Origin: Salinisphaera sp.
Lineage (GTDB): Bacteria; Pseudomonadota; Gammaproteobacteria; Nevskiales; Salinisphaeraceae
Direction of reading: 5' to 3'
Length of the DNA stretch: 64,000 bases
Assembly: GCA_027858915.1 (NCBI GenBank)
Contig: JAQIBT010000111.1
Location: 62,001-126,000 of the forward strand
The notes under the pieces are model-generated. The model was not told the origin of the DNA. It was given only the letters and a program-made list of their open reading frames with translations, and ran no database searches. Both the position numbers and the translations under genes were made by a program. Shown one piece after another: positions 58,411 through 64,000 of the stretch. The stretch's first letter is position 1, and every line of letters begins with the position of its first letter.

Positions 58411-59463
58411 TTACTTGGCCGGCCAGAGCGGGCCATTCTTGCCCTTGATCTCCTGGGACCAGGTCTTCTCAACCAGCTCGACCACGTTATCCGGCATCGG
58501 TACGTAGTCCAGATCTTCTGCCATCTTGTCGCCGTTCGCGTATGACCAGTCAAAGAACTTCAGCGCGGCCTGAGCGGCCTCGGGATTCTTTGCATCCTTG
58601 TACATCAGGATAAAGCTGGCACCGGTAATCGGCCAGCTCTTGGCACCCGGCTGATCGGTCAATACTTCATAGAAACCCGGCGCGTTTTTCCAGTCTGCAT
58701 TGGCTGCCGCCGCCTGGAAATTCTCAGACGTCGGCTGCACGAAGTTTCCGTCCTTGTTCTTGAGGGAGACGTAGGTCATGTGGTTCTGCAGCGCGTAGGC
58801 GTATTCTACATAGCCGATCGAGTTCTTGATCCGACCCACGTAGGAAGCGACGCCCTGGTTGCCCTTGCCACCCACGCCGACCGGCCATGCGACCGCCTTG
58901 GCGTGGCCGACCTTGGACTTCCACTGGTCGCTGATCTTAGACAGATAGCTGGTAAATATCCAGGTGGTGCCCGAGCCGTCCGAACGATGCACCACCGTGA
59001 TCTTGGAATCGGGCAGATCCATGCCTGGGTTGAGCTTTTGGATAGCCGGGTCGTTCCAGCTCGTGATCTCACCCATGTAGATCTTGGCGAACGTCGGTCC
59101 GTCAAGCTTCAACTTGCCGGGTTCGATGCCTTTAACGTTGACTACTGGGACCACGCCACCCATCACCATCGGAAACTGCATCAGCCCGTGCTTGTCGAGC
59201 TCCTTGGCCTTGAGCGGCGCATCGGACGCACCGAAGTCGACCGTGCGGGCTTCGATCTGCTTGATCCCGCCACCAGAACCGATCGCCTGATAATTGAGCT
59301 TTACGCCTGTCTTGTCCTTGTAGGCAGACGCCCACTTGGAATACGCGGGGTACGGAAAAGTGGCCCCGGCGCCGTTGATCTGGGATACCGCAGCAGAAGC
59401 CGAACCACAGATCGCGAGAGCCGCGAGTCCGGTTAGCAGGGCTTTGTTGAATGTTATTCGCAC
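58411..59463 (-). CDS. pstS: Phosphate-binding protein PstS (set 2)
   Basis: 350 residues, signal peptide cut near GSASAA. Classical PstS: INGAGATFPYPAYSKWASAYKDKTGVKLNYQAIGSGGGIKQI, VDFGASDAPLKAKEL, HRSDGSGTTWIFTSYLS and LYKDAKNPEAAQAALKFFDW. The E. coli-like set; reads pstSCAB-phoU in the normal order from a Pho-type promoter 66-99 nt upstream. Confidence 0.96.
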   Translation of the reverse strand: MRITFNKALLTGLAALAICGSASAAVSQINGAGATFPYPAYSKWASAYKDKTGVKLNYQAIGSGGGIKQIEARTVDFGASDAPLKAKELDKHGLMQFPMVMGGVVPVVNVKGIEPGKLKLDGPTFAKIYMGEITSWNDPAIQKLNPGMDLPDSKITVVHRSDGSGTTWIFTSYLSKISDQWKSKVGHAKAVAWPVGVGGKGNQGVASYVGRIKNSIGYVEYAYALQNHMTYVSLKNKDGNFVQPTSENFQAAAANADWKNAPGFYEVLTDQPGAKSWPITGASFILMYKDAKNPEAAQAALKFFDWSYANGDKMAEDLDYVPMPDNVVELVEKTWSQEIKGKNGPLWPAK

Positions 59464-59528
59464 AAAATTCTCCTTATATATTCATTAGCGTTGCGACGGC
59501 CACCCTTGCAGCCCCGTCTGGGAATAAG

Positions 59529-59562
59529 ACACTAGTTTCAAAACATGACAGCCCAGTGACGA
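59529..59562 (-). promoter_or_regulatory. Pho box and -10 of pstS (set 2)
   Basis: On the minus strand: TCGTCAC-TGGG-CTGTCAT, 10 nt, TAGTGT. The second half-site is the perfect PhoB 7-mer. The -10 is 66 nt from the pstS ATG. Same layout as the porin and phoB promoters. Confidence 0.75.
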
Positions 59563-59780
59563 TTTCAATGTCTTGTATCGCGACAGCCTCCTGGATCAAC
59601 AGACTCGAAAAGCGACCCAGACAATGACCGAGCAATCAACGACTGTTTCCTGATGGTGCCATCGGGCTAAACGCATTTCGAACGGGCCGATCATATGTCG
59701 TTTTTATGACATTTTCGTGACAGTCGATTTCCAGGTCGGAGTGCAGCCACCTTCGAGAGGGCAGCCATGCTGGGCATACT

Positions 59781-59806
59781 AAAAAAAACCCCGATAGAAT
59801 CGGGGT
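59781..59806 (-). terminator. Intrinsic terminator of the porin gene
   Basis: ACCCCGAT, loop of 3, ATCGGGGT; on the minus strand followed by T8. It lies ~118 nt past the porin stop and isolates the porin from pstS. Confidence 0.9.
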
Positions 59807-59923
59807 AGCGTCTTGGGCGCAGGGAGCACGCCGTCGGCAAAATTATTAATTGCTTGTCAAATTTGGGCACCGTGGTTTGCCAGGGCGCGGCGTCGTAACC
59901 GCAACACACCCTGGGCAATCCAT

Positions 59924-61360
59924 CTAGAAAACATACTGCGCAAATATACCGACCTCATCGTAGCTTGCGCCTCGATTAGGATATGCCGTGGCACCGATAT
60001 TGGTAGCGTTGTAGCTGGTACTGACTGGCGTTGTGCCATTCCCGGTATAACCGATAACGCCATTGCCCTGAGATATCCGATCAAACTTGTAGAGCAAGGC
60101 GAGCTTGAGTGGCTTGGTTGGGTGATACTGAACGCCGGTGGTAAAGAAGTTATCGTGCTGGCCGCTGTTGGTATCACTATGCGGCTTGACATAGTCGTAT
60201 CGACCAAACAAGGAGAACTGATTGTCGTGTACCGGGAGCGTATAGGATGCCCACGCCGAGCCGCCAAATGCCGTGTCCTTTGGCGCGTTGCCCAGCACGA
60301 TACCAGAGCTGAAATTCTTGGCATAGAAGCCATCAACGCCGATTCTGAAGACATCGCTGACCCAGGCGGCGACGGCATCAAGACGATAGGCAGTGTTGGC
60401 AGTACTGCTCTGGGGACTGCCATTCTGAGCGGCGAGCTTGCCAACCCGACCGCCAATCGCGAACGTCGCCTGTTTAACCGGGTGGAAGCCAATCCGGCCG
60501 CTGACATCCACTGAACTGCCACGGCTCACATTGTGATAGCCACCGCCGTTGACCAGTGACAACTGGTAATCGATCTTGCCATCGGCCAGCTTGCCGAGCG
60601 CATGCAAGCCCAGGTCAGCCGAGGTGCCGAAGTGGGCACGGTCGATCAACACATGTTCTACATAGCGATAGCCATACAAGCCTTCCACATACGGCACCCA
60701 CGGTAGATCCGCGACACCCGCACGCAGGGCAAAGGCGTCGCTGAACTTGGCCTGCACATACGCGTTTTTGACATACACGTTATAGACATTCGGATGCTTG
60801 GCCGAATCCCCAGTCTCGATATCGGTGCGAAAGCGCGCCGAAAACATCTTGTTGAAATTCTGGTCGATAGTCAGATAAAAGCGCTTGACATCGAATCCGT
60901 AGCCATCGTTGCCATTCTTCTGATGGCCGTTGGCGGTTTCGTGGCGTGAATTGATCCAACTGCCGTCGACATAGGTCTTGCCGGATATCGTTGTTTTTCC
61001 AAGCTTGGTGTTGACCGAATGGCCTGACGGCCGGTCATTTGTGGCTTGTCGATTGCTGATCTGCTGACCGCTTGCCCGGGGGTTGAATACCCGGCCCTTA
61101 TTCACTGATGGATTGCCGGCCGGCTGGGGCTGCTGCTGATTTTGAGCGGCCGCGGCCTGCAATTGATTGTACTGGGCATCCGTGATGCTGCCGTTGTCAC
61201 GCATCATCTTGATGAGTTTCATGGTCGTGTCGGCCGCAAAGGCCGGTGCCGCGCAAAGTGACGACGCCCCCAGAAGCGCTGGGACAAGAACACGTCCGTA
61301 TTTTCTAATCGCAGTGCGATTGGATGCACCAGAAACGAGACGGTTGTGCAAATCCTTCAT
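59924..61360 (-). CDS. OprO/OprP-like phosphate-selective porin
   Basis: 478 residues: signal peptide (PAFAAD), a short coiled segment (MKLIKMMRDNGSITDAQYNQLQ) typical of OprP-type porins, a Gln/Asn/Pro linker, then a beta-barrel of aromatic-flanked strands ending in FAQYVF with the C-terminal Phe needed for BAM assembly. FYLTIDQNFNKMFSARFRTDIE and GVQYHPTKPLKLALLYKFD fit the family. Selectivity for phosphate or polyphosphate is inferred from its Pho-type promoter and neighbours. Confidence 0.85.
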   Translation of the reverse strand: MKDLHNRLVSGASNRTAIRKYGRVLVPALLGASSLCAAPAFAADTTMKLIKMMRDNGSITDAQYNQLQAAAAQNQQQPQPAGNPSVNKGRVFNPRASGQQISNRQATNDRPSGHSVNTKLGKTTISGKTYVDGSWINSRHETANGHQKNGNDGYGFDVKRFYLTIDQNFNKMFSARFRTDIETGDSAKHPNVYNVYVKNAYVQAKFSDAFALRAGVADLPWVPYVEGLYGYRYVEHVLIDRAHFGTSADLGLHALGKLADGKIDYQLSLVNGGGYHNVSRGSSVDVSGRIGFHPVKQATFAIGGRVGKLAAQNGSPQSSTANTAYRLDAVAAWVSDVFRIGVDGFYAKNFSSGIVLGNAPKDTAFGGSAWASYTLPVHDNQFSLFGRYDYVKPHSDTNSGQHDNFFTTGVQYHPTKPLKLALLYKFDRISQGNGVIGYTGNGTTPVSTSYNATNIGATAYPNRGASYDEVGIFAQYVF

Positions 61361-61427
61361 AGTTGACTCCCTGTAATTCCCTGGGGCAGACCAAAGCTGC
61401 GCCCCCGTGAGCGTGTGCTCGGGCAGG

Positions 61428-61461
61428 AATCTACCGAGGGTTTACGACAACCCAGTGACGA
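61428..61461 (-). promoter_or_regulatory. Pho box and -10 of the porin gene
   Basis: On the minus strand: TCGTCAC-TGGG-TTGTCGT, 10 nt, TAGATT. The first 11 bases are identical to the pstS box. The -10 is 68 nt from the ATG, against 66 nt for pstS. Confidence 0.72.
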
Positions 61462-61486
61462 CTTGAAGAAGAATTTATGACAGCGC

Positions 61487-62809
61487 TCAGGCAGCGCGGC
61501 GCGACAATATTCGCTGGCGGGGAAACCGGCAGATGAAAGCACTGCCCTCGCCGAGCTTGCTTTCGACCTCAAGCTCGGACTCGTGATGTTCCAGACAATG
61601 CTTAACGATGGCCAGGCCCAGGCCGGTTCCACCGTCGCTTGCTTTTCGCCCCTTGTCCACGCGATAGAATCGCTCGGTCAGCCGATGCAGGTGCTCACTC
61701 GCGATACCAGGGCCGTTGTCGCGTACGGCAAGACAGGCTCCCCGATCATCCTGGCACCAGACCACGTGTATCTGGCCCGTGGCCGGCGTATAGCGCGCTG
61801 CATTGGCCACCAGGTTGGACACCACGCTCTCGATCTCGCTGTAGCGCCCGTACAGCGCCAGCGAGGTATCGATATCAAAAACAAACTCCTGGCTTGCCTC
61901 GCCGCTGTTCTGCAAGTCCTCGACCTGGCCCTCGAGCATGGCCGGAACGTCGATATACTCCTGGCGCTGGGCCAGATTTTCGCCTTCTACCTGCGCCAGA
62001 CGCAGCAGGCTGTCGATGATGCGACCCATGCGCTGGGACTGGATGTGCATTTCGGCAATCGGTTGCTGCCAGGCCGAAAGCGCTTTGCTCTGGTCGGTTT
62101 CTTCGCCCATCATTTCGAGATATCCGCGTAATACAGTCAGCGGCGTACGCAATTCATGCGACGCATTGGCGACGAAATCGCGACGGGTGATTTCCTGACG
62201 TTTCCGATTGCTGACATCGCGCGCGATCAGCAGGCGCTGGGCGTTGCCATAGGGGACGATCCGAATCAGCAAGGTGTCCTGATCGTTCGCCGGCGAGGGG
62301 ATTTCCAGTTCCGCATCGCCGCCGTGACCGGCCGCCAGAAAAGAGGAGAAGCGTGGATGACGAATCAGATTGACGATTCGCTGGCCCCGATCGGCTCTGG
62401 CCTGCAGTGTCAGCATGGCGGCAGCCGCATCGTTGAACCAGTTGATCCGGCCCCGGCGATCGAGGACCACAGCACCGTCCGGCAAGGCAGCTGTCGACGC
62501 CTGGAATTCCGAGACGATATTTTTCAGGCGTTTCTTTCGACGGCGGTTGCGCTGCTTGAGCCGGTGCAGCTCCGTATAGATATCTCGCCAGACGCCGACG
62601 CCGTCCGAAGGTTCCACACGATCGGCGGTCAACCAGCGGTGCAACTGAAATGCATACAGGAGATGACCGGCCAGATAGATTGCCAGCGCGATCAGCAACG
62701 CGAGCGTGGTGCAGCCCGCAGCCAGGCCCACCAGCGTCGCCAAAACCAGCCAGCCCACGAGACGCAGAAGTTCAGCCGTCCATACGCGCTGCAGGTCGCT
62801 GGCCGGCAC
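61487..62809 (-). CDS. phoR: Phosphate-regulon sensor kinase PhoR
   Basis: 440 residues. Two adjacent membrane segments at the N-terminus (LLRLVGWLVLATLVGLAAG, TLALLIALAIYLAGHLLY) with no periplasmic domain, as in PhoR; a PAS domain (GAVVLDRRGRINWFNDAAAAML); the phospho-His in FVANASHELRTPLTVLRGYLEMM; and ATPase boxes VSNLVANAARYTP, DNGPGI and GGTGLGLAIVKH. Follows phoB by 14 bp in one operon. Confidence 0.95.
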   Translation of the reverse strand: MPASDLQRVWTAELLRLVGWLVLATLVGLAAGCTTLALLIALAIYLAGHLLYAFQLHRWLTADRVEPSDGVGVWRDIYTELHRLKQRNRRRKKRLKNIVSEFQASTAALPDGAVVLDRRGRINWFNDAAAAMLTLQARADRGQRIVNLIRHPRFSSFLAAGHGGDAELEIPSPANDQDTLLIRIVPYGNAQRLLIARDVSNRKRQEITRRDFVANASHELRTPLTVLRGYLEMMGEETDQSKALSAWQQPIAEMHIQSQRMGRIIDSLLRLAQVEGENLAQRQEYIDVPAMLEGQVEDLQNSGEASQEFVFDIDTSLALYGRYSEIESVVSNLVANAARYTPATGQIHVVWCQDDRGACLAVRDNGPGIASEHLHRLTERFYRVDKGRKASDGGTGLGLAIVKHCLEHHESELEVESKLGEGSAFICRFPRQRILSRRAA

Positions 62810-62823
62810 CTCAGTGGGCTCCT

Positions 62824-63519
62824 TCAGGAGACCTTGCTCGAAAACCGATAGCCGCTACCGCGAACCGTCTGCACGAAGCCGTCAAAGCCATGTGGGGCCA
62901 GCGCTCTGCGCAGCCGCCGTATGTGTACGTCGACCGTACGTTCCTCGACATAGACGTTTTGCCCCCACACTCGATCCAGCATCTGCTCACGCGAATATAC
63001 CCGCTCGGGGTTGCTCATGAAAAAATGCAGCAGCCGATATTCGGTCGGCCCGAGCTTGACCGAGGCATCGCCCACCGAGACGCGTTGACTGGCAGCGTCG
63101 AGGTTCAGTCCGTGCCAATCGAGCGTTTCATCCTCACCGCCCGGAAGACTTCGTCGCAGCACAGCCCGTACCCGCGCCACCAGTTCCGACGAGGAGAATG
63201 GCTTGGTCACATAGTCGTCTGCCCCCAGATTCAGCCCGCGTACGCGGTCGTCCTCGTCGACGCGGGCAGTGACCAGAATAATAGGCAAATCAGCCGTGAG
63301 TTCGTCACGTCGCCATTCGCGCGCGAGTTCGGTTCCCGATACGCCCGGCAGCATCCAGTCTAGAAGCACCAGATCCGGACGCTGATCGGCGACGGCCAGG
63401 CGTGCGGTCTGGGCGTCTTCGGCTTCCGACACCGAGAAGCTTGCGCGCTCGAGCGCGAAGCGCAGCATGTCACGGATCGGCGCTTCGTCTTCGACGATCA
63501 GTACGTGTTTATTTTGCAT
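62824..63519 (-). CDS. phoB: Phosphate-regulon response regulator PhoB
   Basis: 231 residues. Receiver with VLIVEDEAPIRDML, phospho-Asp in LVLLDWMLPGVSG and ADDYVTKPFSSSEL; winged-helix OmpR-type domain with LGPTEYRLLHFFMSNPERVYSREQMLDRVWG and TVDVHIRRLRRAL. Activates Pho promoters under phosphate starvation. Its own promoter carries the same box, so the loop is autoregulatory. Confidence 0.96.
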   Translation of the reverse strand: MQNKHVLIVEDEAPIRDMLRFALERASFSVSEAEDAQTARLAVADQRPDLVLLDWMLPGVSGTELAREWRRDELTADLPIILVTARVDEDDRVRGLNLGADDYVTKPFSSSELVARVRAVLRRSLPGGEDETLDWHGLNLDAASQRVSVGDASVKLGPTEYRLLHFFMSNPERVYSREQMLDRVWGQNVYVEERTVDVHIRRLRRALAPHGFDGFVQTVRGSGYRFSSKVS

Positions 63520-63551
63520 GGCGCAGTGATTCCATGGAATACGACGGCGCT

Positions 63552-63585
63552 ACGTTATGAAATTCATATGACAGATTCGTGACGC
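63552..63585 (-). promoter_or_regulatory. Pho box and -10 of phoBR
   Basis: On the minus strand: GCGTCAC-GAAT-CTGTCAT, 10 nt, TAACGT, 32 nt before the phoB ATG. A third 7-mer (ATTTCAT) follows in the same 11-bp phase, so PhoB may bind a tandem array here. Confidence 0.72.
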
Positions 63586-63596
63586 GCCGCGACGCT

Positions 63597-64000
63597 TCAT
63601 AACCTCGCCAGACCAGCATTGACGATCTCACGAGTGTTATCGGACAGTGTTTCGGCGTCCAGCCGGCGCAAGGCCTCGTACATGCCGTGCGCATACGGGC
63701 TGGCGTATCGCTGCCACGGAGCGAGCAGCCCGGCCAGTGCTGCGGTGACTTGCGGGTTGAATCGGTCGATACGGCAGATTTCCTCGACCAGCAGCGCGTA
63801 ACCTGCTCCGTCCTCGCGATGAAATGCCAGCGGGTTGGCCCGGACGAACCCACCCAGCAACGCACGGATACGATTGGGATTGGTGAAATCGAAGCGGCTG
63901 TCGTCGAGCAGTGTGCGTACCTGCGCCACAGCATCACCGTGTCGGGCGCTCACCTGAAGACGCAGCCACTTGTCCATCACCAGCGGATAATCGGCAAATC
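63597..64000 (-). CDS. pepN: Aminopeptidase N, C-terminal end (5' part beyond window)
   Basis: Open to the right edge: FADYPLVMDKWLRLQVSAR, VRTLLDDSRFDFTNPNRIRALLGGFVRANPLAFHREDGAGY, DRFNPQVTAALAGLLAPWQRY and a final EIVNAGLARL. This is the alpha-solenoid C-terminal domain of the M1 aminopeptidase PepN (~870-880 residues). The track's start at 63980 is internal. The catalytic HExxH region lies outside the window. Confidence 0.92.
   Translation of the reverse strand, partial: FADYPLVMDKWLRLQVSARHGDAVAQVRTLLDDSRFDFTNPNRIRALLGGFVRANPLAFHREDGAGYALLVEEICRIDRFNPQVTAALAGLLAPWQRYASPYAHGMYEALRRLDAETLSDNTREIVNAGLARL

Larger units (their letters stand above)
59464..59923. other. 460-bp gap between pstS (set 2) and the porin gene
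   Basis: Contains the pstS Pho promoter (59529-59562) and the porin terminator (59781-59806). The ORFs in the track here are shadows. The remaining ~200 bp show nothing I can name. Confidence 0.7.

Overview
The window looks like chromosome from a GC-rich gammaproteobacterium. RsmJ, AcpH, TsaB, a YoaA-type helicase, PBP1b, TypA, PepN and PhoBR all point that way. A very large cyclic beta-glucan synthase, a Kup potassium transporter and several acidic proteins would suit a salt-exposed organism such as Salinisphaera or a relative, but that genus guess is inference. I see no rRNA, tRNA, CRISPR array or intact prophage. The supplied ORF track omits the two genes that run off the window edges (ndvB-like at the left, pepN at the right); I translated these by hand.

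Layout. 1-6432 (-): the N-terminal ~2144 residues of an NdvB-type cyclic beta-1,2-glucan synthase. 6433-11.1 kb: an accessory stretch with the relic end of a PQQ dehydrogenase, small enzymes (ABM monooxygenase, GNAT, DUF1348), beta-carbonic anhydrase plus AcpH, and an IalB-like secreted protein. 11.5-15.4 kb (-): a DJ-1/PfpI protein and dgoK-dgoA-dgoD, the De Ley-Doudoroff galactonate pathway, with a 23-bp perfect hairpin inside the operon. 15.5-21 kb (+): Kup, an alkyltransferase-like DNA-repair protein, a sorbosone-dehydrogenase-like lipoprotein, proline iminopeptidase and an ABM protein. 21-23.6 kb (-): a secreted GH42-like glycosidase. 23.8-28.2 kb: a CheB-CheR-PAS-HWE kinase fusion with two related receiver-only proteins. 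28.5-33.5 kb: esterase, EF-hand protein, PhoD-like phosphatase, MFS transporter. 33.8-37.3 kb: typA and a GNAT-nitrilase fusion. 37.4-38.6 kb: a broken MFS gene and an empty stretch. 38.6-41.8 kb: orphan ParA and an NfeD-slipin pair. 41.8-50.9 kb: housekeeping genes (NUDIX, SCP2, rsmJ, gamma-CA, tsaB, yoaA-like, TPR lipoprotein, mrcB). 50.9-51.45 kb: an internally deleted IS1182-like element.

51.5-63.6 kb is a phosphate-starvation region. phoB, phoR, a phosphate-type porin and pstS-pstC-pstA-pstB-phoU read leftward. A second pstS-pstC-pstA without its own ATPase reads rightward and meets phoU tail to tail. Three leftward promoters (phoB, porin, pstS) share one architecture, CGTCAC-N4-YTGTCRT-N10-TAnnnT, and the rightward pstS has a weaker match. 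This fits PhoB control of the whole block, including of phoBR itself. The likely flow is: porin admits phosphate to the periplasm, the two PstS proteins bind it, and two PstCA permeases (probably sharing one PstB) import it, with PhoU/PhoR/PhoB sensing the flux.
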